Shown here: piece by piece, positions 16,086-24,275 of the stretch
Layout of the letters: each line of letters starts with the position of its first letter
Numbering within the stretch: the first letter of the stretch is position 1
Assembly: GCA_002309795.1 (NCBI GenBank)
Contig: DBXZ01000027.1
Coordinates: forward strand, 116,846 to 141,560
Length of the DNA: 24,715 nucleotides
DNA from: Bacteroidales bacterium UBA1199
GTDB taxonomy: Bacteria > Bacteroidota > Bacteroidia > Bacteroidales > UBA932
Reading direction: 5' to 3'
Notes under the pieces: generated by a model
Database searches by the model: none
What the model was told of the DNA's origin: nothing
What the model saw: the letters and a program-made list of their open reading frames with translations, nothing else
Program-made: the position numbers and the translations under genes

Positions 16086-16115
16086 TAGTTTGAACACGCT
16101 AATTCAATCCTGAAT

Positions 16116-16964
16116 ATGCTACAGTGCAAAAATATTACCAAACGGTTCGGTGACTTCACCGCCATCCAGGATATCAACCTGGAGATTCCGGAGGGCAAGA
16201 TCTTCGGCCTGCTGGGACCGAACGGCGCCGGCAAGACGACCCTGATCCGCATCATCAACCGGATTACCATTCCCACCGCGGGCAGCGTCTGGTACAACGG
16301 CGTCCCCATGACCGACGAAATGGTCCGCACAATCGGCTACCTGCCTGAGGAACGCGGCCTCTACAAGAAGATGAAAGTGGGCGAACAGTGCCTCTACCTG
16401 GCCCGGTTGCGTGGAATGACCGCTGCCGAAGCCACCTCCGAACTCAAGAAATGGTTCATCCGTTTCGGCATCCAGAACTGGTGGAACAAGAAGGTGGAGG
16501 AACTCTCCAAGGGCATGGCCCAAAAGGTGCAGTTCATCACCACCGTACTTCACCGGCCGCAGTTGCTGATTCTCGACGAACCCTTCTCGGGGTTCGATCC
16601 GGTCAACGCCCAGCTGATCCGCAATGAAATCCTGCGCCTGAAGGACGAGGGCGCCACCATCATCCTCTCCACCCACAACATGGAGTCGGTCGAGGAACTG
16701 TGTGACGAGATCGCCCTCATCAACCGTTCAAAAGTCGTGGTTTCGGGACAGACCGACGCCATCCGCCGGGAATACGGCGACAACCGTGTGGAACTCGTCT
16801 ACAGCGACGGCGAAGGCCGCCATACGGAGATTCTCGAGATTGACGGCGACCCCAACGCCGCTTTGCGCGAAGTGCTCGATCGGGGTGTCACCATTCACTC
16901 CTGGCGGGAACTGGTTCCGCGCATGAACGATATCTTCATCAAACTGGTCACCGACAAAGAATAG
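16116..16964 (+). CDS. ABC transporter ATP-binding protein (NatA-like)
   Basis: The 282-residue ATPase has Walker A GPNGAGKT (34-41), signature LSKGM (130-134, the variant common in NatA-type ABC-2 exporters), Walker B LLILDEP (150-156), D-loop SGFD (158-161) and switch His187 in STHNME. The last 70 residues form the DUF4162-type C-terminal extension typical of this group. It pairs with the permease directly downstream to form an ABC-2 exporter; the NatAB type exports Na+, but the substrate cannot be inferred here. It is the first gene of the long rightward run and has its own -7 box at 16078. Confidence 0.93.
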   Translation: MLQCKNITKRFGDFTAIQDINLEIPEGKIFGLLGPNGAGKTTLIRIINRITIPTAGSVWYNGVPMTDEMVRTIGYLPEERGLYKKMKVGEQCLYLARLRGMTAAEATSELKKWFIRFGIQNWWNKKVEELSKGMAQKVQFITTVLHRPQLLILDEPFSGFDPVNAQLIRNEILRLKDEGATIILSTHNMESVEELCDEIALINRSKVVVSGQTDAIRREYGDNRVELVYSDGEGRHTEILEIDGDPNAALREVLDRGVTIHSWRELVPRMNDIFIKLVTDKE

Positions 16965-16976
16965 GAGGAGCGACGT

Positions 16977-18359
16977 ATGAACATTTCAAAAATCGGCCTG
17001 GTCATCGGCCACGAATATGCGGTACGCGTCCGCAAGAAATCCTTTATCCTCACCACCCTCCTCACGCCGCTGCTGTTCGGCGCGCTGATCTGCGTGCCGG
17101 CCCTCATCATGCTCTGGGGCGGCGGCGGTGAACAGAAAGTCAAGATTATCGACGGCACCGGCGAAATCGCCGCCCGTTTCGAAGACAGCGGCAACGCCCG
17201 CTACGAACTGGCCGCCAAGGGCGAGACCCTCGACCTGATGAAAGAGCTCTTCAAGGAGATGGATCTTTATGCCATCGTGGATATCTCCGATTTCAACGAG
17301 AATGATGAAGTTTCCGTCACCACCTACTCCAAGGAGCCGCTCAACATGGAGATCAAGTCGGCTGTCAGCCGCACCGTCAACAAAGCGGTGGAGGACCGGA
17401 AGTTGACCCGCTACAATATCAACAACCTGGAGGAGATCATGGCCGATGTCAAAACGGACATCCGGCTCAACACCCTCACGCTTAAAGAGGACGGCAAGGC
17501 AGAAGAGGATTCCGTGGAGATCTACATGATTCTTTCCTACGTGATGAGTTTCCTGATCTATATGTTCGTCTTCATGTTCGGCACGATGGTGATGCGCAGC
17601 GTGATAGACGAAAAGAGCAGCCGCGTGGTGGAGGTCGTCGTCTCCTCGGTGAACAGCGTCGATCTGATGATCGGCAAGATCGTGGGCGTTGCACTGGTGG
17701 CGCTCACGCAGTTTGCCATATGGATCGGCCTGACCGCCGCGATTGCCGGCGGCGTGATGGGTGCGGCAGGCCCGAAACTGATGGGCTCGCTCGGAAATAC
17801 GGAGCAGTTGGTTCAGATGGCCTCCGACCCGTCGGTCGGCGTGCATCCGGACAACCTGGACCTGCTCACGCAGGCAGCTGCCGACGACAATGCTCCGCAA
17901 GCGCTGAAAATGGTCGCCCAGATCCGCAACCTCAACTGGGGATACATCGTGGGATGCTTCCTGCTCTATTTCCTGCTGGGCTACCTGCTCTATGCGGCGA
18001 TGTTCGCCGCCGTCGGATCGGCCGTAGACAACGAAGCCGATACCCAGCAGCTGCAACTGCCCTTGACGCTGCCGCTGATTGTCGGACTCTTCATCATGCT
18101 CCATACCTTCGAGCATCCGGGCAGCCAACTGTCCATCTGGGCCTCCATCATTCCATGGACCTCTCCGATGGTGATGCTGGCCCGCATCCCCTTCGGAATC
18201 GTGCCGGCATGGCAGCTGATCCTCTCGCTGGTCCTTCTGGCCCTGACCTTCCTGGGCACCGCCTGGGTATCGGCCAAAATCTACAAGGCCGGCATTCTGA
18301 TGTACGGCAAAAAATCCACTTTCAAGGATTTGTGGCACTGGATTCGCATGAAAGAATAA
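16977..18359 (+). CDS. ABC-2 type transporter permease (NatB-like)
   Basis: The 460-residue permease has the ABC2_membrane_3 layout: a TM helix (about 26-47), a large extracytoplasmic domain (48-180), then helices near 181-203, 234-258, 321-346, 360-378, 388-402 and 411-433. The cytoplasmic coupling segment DEKSSRVVEVVVSSV (211-225) is the recognisable family motif after the second helix. The start is fixed by an excellent ribosome binding site AGGAGGAG (16963-16970) that overlaps the ATPase stop codon. The end of the gene contains a weak sigma-54-like sequence (18333-18348) ahead of the nucleotidase genes. Confidence 0.92.
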   Translation: MNISKIGLVIGHEYAVRVRKKSFILTTLLTPLLFGALICVPALIMLWGGGGEQKVKIIDGTGEIAARFEDSGNARYELAAKGETLDLMKELFKEMDLYAIVDISDFNENDEVSVTTYSKEPLNMEIKSAVSRTVNKAVEDRKLTRYNINNLEEIMADVKTDIRLNTLTLKEDGKAEEDSVEIYMILSYVMSFLIYMFVFMFGTMVMRSVIDEKSSRVVEVVVSSVNSVDLMIGKIVGVALVALTQFAIWIGLTAAIAGGVMGAAGPKLMGSLGNTEQLVQMASDPSVGVHPDNLDLLTQAAADDNAPQALKMVAQIRNLNWGYIVGCFLLYFLLGYLLYAAMFAAVGSAVDNEADTQQLQLPLTLPLIVGLFIMLHTFEHPGSQLSIWASIIPWTSPMVMLARIPFGIVPAWQLILSLVLLALTFLGTAWVSAKIYKAGILMYGKKSTFKDLWHWIRMKE

Positions 18360-18377
18360 CCAAACATTCCCATTATC

Positions 18378-19118
18378 ATGAACCTCAAACGTCGCATCGT
18401 CCTGTTCGTACTGCTGGTGCTGATTCCGGCGACGGTTTCGGCCCAGGTCCGGTACAACTGGTGTACCGTACAGATAGACAGCCGGTTTGACAGCGGAACG
18501 GACCGGACCATCGCCATAATCATCGAGAAATACAGTCCGCTGGTCGCGCCCCTGCAGGAGATCATCGGTTACAGTGAAGCGGAGTACGAGAAGGCGCGCC
18601 CCGAAAGCGGTCTTTCCAACTTCGCAGTCGACATCATTCGGGAAACCGCTGAAAAAGCGTGCGGCCAGCACGTGGATGTGGGCCTGACCAACTTCGGCGG
18701 CATCCGGACCAGCCTGCCCAAGGGTGCGGTCCGCGTCTATGATATCTTCTCCATCTTCCCCTTCGAGAACCACATTGTCATCTTCGACATCCGGGGAAGC
18801 GACCTGCTGAAGTTCTTCAAGCAGATGGCCGTCCGGCCGGAAGCGCTCAGCAATGTCTCGCTGGCGGCCAGAGGCGGCGAAATCGTCTCCCTGCAGATTG
18901 GCGGGCAGCCCCTCGACATCAACCGTACCTACAAGATGGCGACCATCGATTTCCTGATGGACGGCGGTGACGGCGTGAGTTTCACCAAATGTGCCATGAA
19001 CAAGATTGAAACCGGCATCCTCATCCGGGACGCCATCGTAGACTATATCCGGCAGATGAACGCGGAGGGCAAAGTGCTCCGTCTCGTCAAGGACGGGCGC
19101 GTAATCATCAACGAATAA
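18378..19118 (+). CDS. 5'-nucleotidase C-terminal-domain protein (separate gene)
   Basis: The 246-residue protein has a signal peptide (about 1-22, VSA before Q) and consists only of the 5'-nucleotidase C-terminal, substrate-binding domain: N105-F-GGIR (105-110), the FPFEN segment (127-131), and MDGGDGVSF (194-202). In UshA-like enzymes this domain stacks the nucleoside base and is fused after the metallophosphatase domain. Here it precedes, as a separate gene, the phosphatase half 12 bases downstream. The two gene products probably associate in the periplasm to form a complete enzyme; alone this protein lacks metal ligands. I recall similar split pairs in Bacteroidetes. Confidence 0.88.
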   Translation: MNLKRRIVLFVLLVLIPATVSAQVRYNWCTVQIDSRFDSGTDRTIAIIIEKYSPLVAPLQEIIGYSEAEYEKARPESGLSNFAVDIIRETAEKACGQHVDVGLTNFGGIRTSLPKGAVRVYDIFSIFPFENHIVIFDIRGSDLLKFFKQMAVRPEALSNVSLAARGGEIVSLQIGGQPLDINRTYKMATIDFLMDGGDGVSFTKCAMNKIETGILIRDAIVDYIRQMNAEGKVLRLVKDGRVIINE

Positions 19119-19130
19119 AGAGAAGCAGCC

Positions 19131-19958
19131 ATGAAACGATTCCTGATTATCATCGCACTGCTGGCCGTCACCGCTCCGTTCACGGATGCGCAGCGGCTCA
19201 TCATCCTGCATACCAACGACTCCCACAGCCAGATCGAACCCCTTCGCGTTGGCCGAGACAAGGGTTTCGGCGGCGTGGAACGCCGGATGGAATACATCCG
19301 CCAGGTCCGGGAGCAGTATGGCAAAAAACGCGTCCTGCTGCTTGATGCCGGCGACTACAACCAGGGCACTCCCTACTTTACCGTAGCCAAGGGCGACCTG
19401 GAGATGGAACTGGTCAACGCCATGAAATATGACGTGGCCACTCTCGGCAACCATGAATTCGACAACGGCCAGCAGGAACTCGCGCGCCGGCTCAAGAAGG
19501 CCCGCTTCAAGACCCTGACCTGCAACTACGACTTTTCGAACACCTGCCTCCGCAAACTGGTGAAACCTTACACCATTGTTCGGCGGGGCGGCATGAAGAT
19601 CGGCATCGTGGGCGCCACCTCCTACCTGGAGGGGAACGTGATGCATTCCCACCTCGACGGCATGAAACGGTTGAACACCATCGACGAGGTCAACCGCTGG
19701 GCCGACTATCTCAAGAACAAGAAGAAATGTGACCTGGTCATCTTCCTTTCGCACCTGGGTTACCGGGGCGGAACTCCGGACAGGCCTTCCGACGAGATAT
19801 TGGTGGCCGCGTCCCGGAACATCGACCTGGTGATCGGCGGGCACAGCCACACCTTTATCAAGGCGCCTCTTCTCATCAAGGATCTGGACGGCAGGGAGGT
19901 TCCCATCGTCCAGGCCGGATGCCAGGGCGTCCAGGTCGGCAAATTTGAAATCTATTAA
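19131..19958 (+). CDS. 5'-nucleotidase metallophosphatase-domain protein (separate gene)
   Basis: The 275-residue exported protein (signal peptide about 1-20, TDA before Q) is the calcineurin-like phosphatase half of a 5'-nucleotidase/UDP-sugar hydrolase. The dinuclear metal ligands are all present: D30 and H32 in HTNDSH, D75 in DAGD, N107-H108 in GNHEFD, H208 in SHLG, and H238/H240 in GGHSH. It stops after the phosphatase domain (ending GCQGVQVGKFEIY) without the C-terminal domain, which is encoded immediately upstream. Together they would hydrolyse nucleoside monophosphates or UDP-sugars in the periplasm for phosphate and nucleoside salvage. Confidence 0.92.
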   Translation: MKRFLIIIALLAVTAPFTDAQRLIILHTNDSHSQIEPLRVGRDKGFGGVERRMEYIRQVREQYGKKRVLLLDAGDYNQGTPYFTVAKGDLEMELVNAMKYDVATLGNHEFDNGQQELARRLKKARFKTLTCNYDFSNTCLRKLVKPYTIVRRGGMKIGIVGATSYLEGNVMHSHLDGMKRLNTIDEVNRWADYLKNKKKCDLVIFLSHLGYRGGTPDRPSDEILVAASRNIDLVIGGHSHTFIKAPLLIKDLDGREVPIVQAGCQGVQVGKFEIY

Positions 19959-19970
19959 CGACTACGAAAT

Positions 19971-20177
19971 ATGGCAGCTAAAAGACTTTACAGAAAACAG
20001 CAGGGCCGTATGATCGGCGGCGTCTGCAACGGCATCGCCGATTACTTCGACATCGATCCCACCATCGTGCGCCTGGCCTGGCTGATTTGCATCTTCGCCG
20101 CAGGCGGTGGCCTGCTGGCCTATCTGATCGCATTGATCGTCATCCCTTCGGATGGAATCTATATCTCTAAACAATAA
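19971..20177 (+). CDS. PspC-domain small membrane protein
   Basis: The 68-residue protein is a single PspC domain: basic N-terminus (KRLYRKQQGRMIGGVCNGIADYF, the conserved PspC start), IDPTIVRL, then a hydrophobic helix of about 25 residues (35-58) ending VIPSD. In proteobacteria PspC is a membrane component of the phage-shock envelope-stress response; no pspA is in the window. It sits 12 bases after the nucleotidase gene and nine bases before lemA, so it is part of the same run. Confidence 0.88.
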   Translation: MAAKRLYRKQQGRMIGGVCNGIADYFDIDPTIVRLAWLICIFAAGGGLLAYLIALIVIPSDGIYISKQ

Positions 20178-20186
20178 GCAATTACC

Positions 20187-20735
20187 ATGACTATCACGAT
20201 TATTGTCCTCGCCGTCGTGCTGCTGATCGTTCTCTGGCTGATCGGCGCACAGCGCAAACTGGTTTCCGCAGAGGAGATCTGCAAGAATTCGCTCAGCCAG
20301 ATCGGCGTCCAGCAGAACAGCCGCTGGGATGCGCTGACCGCACTCGTCGAACTGACCAAGGGCTATGACGAGCACGAATACAAAACTTTGATGGACATCA
20401 TCGCCCAGCGCACCGCGGTCGGCCGCAACGCCACCGCTGCCGACGTGCAGGGCAACGAGGAAAAGATGGCCGAGGTACTCCGCCAGATCAACGTGGTCGC
20501 CGAGCAGTATCCGAACCTCAAGGCCAACGAGATGTACGGCAAAACGATGGACAGCGTAAATACCTACGAGAATCAGGTCCGTACGAGCCGGATGGTCTAC
20601 AACGACTCCGTCACCCGTTACAACCGGATGGTCCGTCAGTTCCCGGATTCGCTGGCAGCATCGCTCTTCCGTTTCGCTGAGCGGGATTACCTCTCCGAGC
20701 CGAAGGGGAAGACCGAAATGCCCTCCATGCGCTGA
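20187..20735 (+). CDS. lemA: LemA family membrane protein
   Basis: The 182-residue protein has an N-terminal membrane helix (about 2-20) and a long helical-bundle domain: NSLSQIGVQQNSRWDALTAL near residues 34-53, TLMDIIAQR, YPNLKANE (near 111) and the C-terminal YNDSVTRYNRMVRQFPDSLAA. LemA proteins are membrane-anchored with the helical domain outside the cytoplasm; their function is poorly known. The stop overlaps the ATG of the DUF2207 gene by one base (TGATG), the usual partner in many bacteria, implying coupled translation. Confidence 0.92.
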   Translation: MTITIIVLAVVLLIVLWLIGAQRKLVSAEEICKNSLSQIGVQQNSRWDALTALVELTKGYDEHEYKTLMDIIAQRTAVGRNATAADVQGNEEKMAEVLRQINVVAEQYPNLKANEMYGKTMDSVNTYENQVRTSRMVYNDSVTRYNRMVRQFPDSLAASLFRFAERDYLSEPKGKTEMPSMR

Positions 20736-22360
20736 TGAAACGGCTGTTCTGTCTGCTGGGACTGCTCTTCGTCGTTCTGACGGAGGCCGGCGCCACGCGT
20801 ATCCGCAGCGTGCGCATCGTAGCCACGCTGGAGCGCGACGGCTCTGCGACGGTCGTCGAGACCTGGGACGTCCAGGCAGACCGCGGAACGGAGTGGTACC
20901 TGGTCAAGGACAACCTTGATCATATTGTCCTCTCTGACTTCACCGTCATGGAGAATGGGCAGCAGTTCACCAATATCGGCAGCTGGGACGTCGACCGCAG
21001 CCTGAGCCAGAAGGCCGTCCGGTGCGGAATCGTCCGCAAAAAGAACGGCTGCGAACTCTGCTGGGGACTCGGTTCGATGGGCGACCATCTCTTTACCGCC
21101 ACCTACCGGCTTTCCGGGCTGGTCGAATCCTTCCATGAAGCGGACGGGTTGCATTTCCAGTTCGTTTCGCCGGGACTCTCCGCACCGGCTGAATTCGTGG
21201 AAGTCCAGCTTGTCCCCGGGGCGGGAGTCGCTCCTTTTTCTGCTGAAAACGCCCGTATCTGGGCTTTCGGCTATTCCGGAACCAGCGCTTTTGCGGACGG
21301 AATCATCACGGCCCGCTCCGACACCGCATTCTCCGGGCGGAGTTCCGTAATCCTGCTGGCCCGCTTCGACAAAGGTGTATTCTCCCCGGCTCACGTGACC
21401 GACAAGGACTTTTCAACCGTGCTGGATGGAGCCCTGGATGGATCAGACTTCGGAGATAATGACGAACTCCCCTGGTACGGAGTCCTGTTCATGGTCTTCT
21501 TCACCGTCTTCCTCCCCGTTCTGTGCATCATTGCAGCCATCCTATCCGTCCGGAAGCGCAACCAGAAGCTGTTCGGCGTATCGCGGATGAGCCAGATTGA
21601 CTGGTGCCGCGACGTGCCCTTCGACGGCGACCTTCTCCAGAGCGATTACATTCTCCGGAAGGTCAATACCGTTGCCGGCGGAAGTGCACTGGCTTCCGCA
21701 ATCATTCTCCGGATGGTGGACCGCGGCCATATCAACGTCCTGCGCAGCGGCCGCGACAACCGTCAGGTGGAACTGGCCTTCAACGACAATGCCCCGCTGG
21801 AAACTCTCTCCGAGAGCGAACGGATGCTCTACCGGATGATGAAAGAAGCCTCCGGCAGCGACAGTATCCTGCAGAAAAACGAGTTCTCACGCTGGAGCCG
21901 ACGCAACACCAAACAGATTGAGCGCTGGATCTCCACGGTAGAAACCGAATCCCGGAAGCGGATTGCCGACAACGGACATGCCGGTGAAGGCGGCCAGGCG
22001 GAAGCCCGCAAGGTGATCGGACTGAGGAAATTCCTGAAAGACTTTACCTTGATTGAAGAACGCGGCTCAGCAGAAGTGGCTCTCTGGAATGATTATCTGG
22101 TCTTCGGCGCCCTCTACGGAATCGCCGACAAGGTCGCCAAAGAGCTCTCCGAAATCAACCCCAAGGTCTTTGAACAGACCGTATACAGCGACCCTTACAC
22201 GGCCCGTCAGGTTGTCTGGATGAGCCGGGACCTTTCGAACAGCATCACCAATGCGGCGGCCCGTTCCGCATCAGCCGCAAAGAGTGGATTCGGAGGCCGT
22301 GCATCATTCGGTGGCGGCGGCGGTTTCCACGGCGGCGGTTTCGGCGGTGGAGCGAGATAA
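20735..22360 (+). CDS. DUF2207 membrane protein with Gly-rich C-terminus
   Basis: The 541-residue protein has a signal peptide (about 1-20), an extracytoplasmic beta-rich DUF2207 domain (about 21-210; opening VRIVATLERDGSATVVETWD), one membrane helix (247-271), and a cytoplasmic region with FDGDLLQSDYILR, ASAIILRMVDRG, LSESERMLYRMM and VFGALYGIADKVAKEL, all typical of the family. The last 24 residues are Gly-rich with Phe and His spaced through them, a tail often seen in DUF2207 proteins. Function is unknown; the repeated pairing with LemA suggests the two act together at the membrane. A LytTR regulator gene follows 16 bases later. Confidence 0.87.
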   Translation: MKRLFCLLGLLFVVLTEAGATRIRSVRIVATLERDGSATVVETWDVQADRGTEWYLVKDNLDHIVLSDFTVMENGQQFTNIGSWDVDRSLSQKAVRCGIVRKKNGCELCWGLGSMGDHLFTATYRLSGLVESFHEADGLHFQFVSPGLSAPAEFVEVQLVPGAGVAPFSAENARIWAFGYSGTSAFADGIITARSDTAFSGRSSVILLARFDKGVFSPAHVTDKDFSTVLDGALDGSDFGDNDELPWYGVLFMVFFTVFLPVLCIIAAILSVRKRNQKLFGVSRMSQIDWCRDVPFDGDLLQSDYILRKVNTVAGGSALASAIILRMVDRGHINVLRSGRDNRQVELAFNDNAPLETLSESERMLYRMMKEASGSDSILQKNEFSRWSRRNTKQIERWISTVETESRKRIADNGHAGEGGQAEARKVIGLRKFLKDFTLIEERGSAEVALWNDYLVFGALYGIADKVAKELSEINPKVFEQTVYSDPYTARQVVWMSRDLSNSITNAAARSASAAKSGFGGRASFGGGGGFHGGGFGGGAR

Positions 22361-22376
22361 AGAAACGATTTACACT

Positions 22377-23177
22377 ATGGCATCAGTTACCAAGAACTTC
22401 TTCCGGTTTGGCATACAGGTCTGGCACTTTGTCGGGCTCCCCATTTACTTTTTCGCCGTATCCATGATCTATCATCCGCTGGATATCCGCGAATTCATGG
22501 ATATGGGCCTGGGCAAACTGGACTTCAACATGACCATCGTCACCAGCATATTCTTCGGGGTCCTCCTGATCTCCCGGCTGATCTTCTATCTGGCCCGGAA
22601 ATCGTTGAATCTCAACCTTCCCCTCTACGCAGCCTGGTGCGCGTTGGAGGTCTTCATCGCCAGCGCCTTCTCCGCGCTCTTCATTCACCTGATGTCAAAA
22701 GGAGAGATGGCTTATTTCTGGACATGGGGCAACCTCTTCGGGTACGCACTCTCCATTCTCATCTTCCCCTACACCGTTCTCACCCTGTTGATGATCATGC
22801 GCGGAATGCGGGAAGAGGCCCTCGTGGATACGGAAGACCTCATCCGCTTCCGCGATTCGAACGGGAAACTCAAGCTGACCATCGCCCCGAAGGCCGTCCT
22901 TTACGTGGAGTCGAAAGAGAATTATGTGAATATCTGCTACCAGGACGGGACCCGGGTACGCGACTATCTTCTGCGCTGCTCGATGAAGCGCACCGACGAA
23001 CTGCTCACCCGCCACGGAATGGTCCGCTGCCACCGTACCTGTATCGTCAATCCCGCCCACGTCAACATCTTGCGTCGGGACAAGGAGGGACTGATTTTCG
23101 CGGATCTGGACGTGGAGGGATGTCCTTCCATTCCGGTTTCCAAACCGAACTACGACAAACTCTCATCCCTGCTTTAA
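22377..23177 (+). CDS. Membrane-bound LytTR-family transcriptional regulator
   Basis: The 266-residue protein has four predicted membrane helices (about 15-33, 53-73, 82-104, 116-142) and a C-terminal LytTR DNA-binding domain (about 165-266), with the typical VLYVESKENYVNI (174-186), RDYLLRCSMKRTDELL and RCHRTCIVNPAHVNIL segments. LytTR domains bind imperfect direct repeats. It has no receiver domain, so signal input is probably through the membrane part, as in other Bacteroidetes LytTR proteins. The frame is open upstream, but that overlaps DUF2207; the ATG at 22377 is 16 bases after the DUF2207 stop and begins just before the first helix. Likely targets include its own run of genes, which is inference. 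Confidence 0.88.
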   Translation: MASVTKNFFRFGIQVWHFVGLPIYFFAVSMIYHPLDIREFMDMGLGKLDFNMTIVTSIFFGVLLISRLIFYLARKSLNLNLPLYAAWCALEVFIASAFSALFIHLMSKGEMAYFWTWGNLFGYALSILIFPYTVLTLLMIMRGMREEALVDTEDLIRFRDSNGKLKLTIAPKAVLYVESKENYVNICYQDGTRVRDYLLRCSMKRTDELLTRHGMVRCHRTCIVNPAHVNILRRDKEGLIFADLDVEGCPSIPVSKPNYDKLSSLL

Positions 23178-23187
23178 AACCACGCGT

Positions 23188-23892
23188 ATGACTGTTGAAA
23201 TATTCGTCACGGCACTCGGAATCACCGTTTCCGTCTACTGCATCAACCACGGCTCGTTAGCCCTCTCCATCCGGTGGCCGGATTCCGACCGGAACTATAT
23301 GGTATGGGTGGATCCGGTCGCCGATTATTACGGAAAAACGATCGATTTCAGCGGCGTCCCGGCTCCCGATGCGCTGCTCGTCACCCACGGGCACAACGAC
23401 CATCTGGATACGGCGCTGGCCACTTCCGCACTGCGCACAGGCGCCCTCTGTATCGGATCTCCGGATGTATGCGCCCACTTCCCGCAGGCCACCCTGCTGC
23501 GGATCGGGAGCAGCACGACGCTGACCCCGGGCATCACGGTCACGGCCGTTGCCGCTTACAACAACTCGCCGGGACACACGAAGTTTCACCCGCAAACGCG
23601 CGAAGACAACGGCTATGTGATCGACATCGAAGGGTTCCGGGTCTACGTGGCCGGCGACACGGAGGTGATTCCTGAAATGAAAGCGCTCTCGGGCACGGTC
23701 GACCTGGCTTTCCTGCCGGTGAACCAGCCCTACACCATGACTGTAGACCAGGCGGTGGAAGCCGCCCGGATTATTGCGCCCAAAGCCTTGATGCCCTACC
23801 ATTTGACCGATACATCGCTGGAAGAATTGTCAGCCGCGCTGAGCCAGGCCCTGCCCGGCTGCGACATCCGAATCCGAGAAGATTTTCGATAA
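23188..23892 (+). CDS. MBL-fold metallo-hydrolase (UlaG/L-ascorbate-6-P lactonase-like)
   Basis: The 234-residue protein keeps the metallo-beta-lactamase metal ligands in order: H67, H69, D71 and H72 in THGHNDH, H130 in SPGHTKFHP, D157 in VAGDTEV and H205 in MPYHL. The overall size and the GDTEVIPEM / DLAFLPVNQPYTM segments place it in the UlaG-like group (COG2220), cytosolic hydrolases with poorly known substrates. The N-terminus has no signal peptide. It follows the LytTR gene by ten bases and is the last gene of the run before the separate promoter at 23909. Confidence 0.85.
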   Translation: MTVEIFVTALGITVSVYCINHGSLALSIRWPDSDRNYMVWVDPVADYYGKTIDFSGVPAPDALLVTHGHNDHLDTALATSALRTGALCIGSPDVCAHFPQATLLRIGSSTTLTPGITVTAVAAYNNSPGHTKFHPQTREDNGYVIDIEGFRVYVAGDTEVIPEMKALSGTVDLAFLPVNQPYTMTVDQAVEAARIIAPKALMPYHLTDTSLEELSAALSQALPGCDIRIREDFR

Positions 23893-23908
23893 ATAATCAC
23901 ATTTTTTA

Positions 23909-23916
23909 TAAATTTG
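23909..23916 (+). promoter_or_regulatory. -7 promoter box for the YegP/DUF1508 gene
   Basis: TAAATTTG is an exact TAnnTTTG, with TTTTCG (23883-23888) 20 bases upstream as a possible -33 region. Predicted start near 23922, about 20 bases before the ATG at 23942. Confidence 0.65.
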
Positions 23917-23941
23917 TAGTACCATCTTAAAATACTGCACT

Positions 23942-24268
23942 ATGGGAAAATTTGAAGTTTCTGTAAGAAAGAACGGTGAATTCCAGTTCAATCTGAAGGC
24001 CAGCAACGGTCAGGTCATTCTCTCCAGCGAAGGTTACAACACGAAGGCCGCCTGCCTCAACGGTGTTGAATCCGTGAAGAAGAATGCCGTAGAAATCAAA
24101 CGCTTCGAGAAGAAGGTCGCCAAGAACGGCAAACCGTTCTTCTGCCTCAAGGCCACCAATGGCCAGGTCATCGGACAGAGCCAGATGTATGCCAGCGAAA
24201 AGACTTGCGACAACGGCATCGCTTCCGTCATGAAGAATGCGCCCGAAGCACCTATCGTAGAAATCTAA
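23942..24268 (+). CDS. YegP-family (DUF1508) protein with two tandem repeats
   Basis: The 108-residue protein consists of two copies of the YegP/DUF1508 unit: residues about 4-48 and 55-99. Each has FE..V.KNG...F.LKA.NGQVI followed by YxxxxxCxNGxxSVxKNA. The family forms small beta-alpha folds; function is not established. The gene has its own promoter box and is likely well expressed (Lys-rich, short leader), which is inference. It ends a few bases before the feoAB frame opens, so read-through into feoAB is possible; I see no terminator between them. Confidence 0.9.
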   Translation: MGKFEVSVRKNGEFQFNLKASNGQVILSSEGYNTKAACLNGVESVKKNAVEIKRFEKKVAKNGKPFFCLKATNGQVIGQSQMYASEKTCDNGIASVMKNAPEAPIVEI

Positions 24269-24275
24269 TCAATAG

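Noticed and set aside
16086..16092. A second -7-like sequence TAGTTTG before the ABC exporter genes
   Set aside because: One base too short for TAnnTTTG and directly next to an exact match at 16078.
16986..19850. A 954-codon open frame on the minus strand across the permease and both nucleotidase genes
   Set aside because: All three sense genes happen to lie in the same frame, and the antisense frame is exactly in register with them, so it stays open through avoidance of TTA/CTA/TCA codons. No promoter or family signal supports it.
22290..22356. Low-complexity GGC/GGT-rich stretch that could be a DNA repeat
   Set aside because: It encodes the Gly-rich tail expected of DUF2207 proteins and shows no regular repeat unit.
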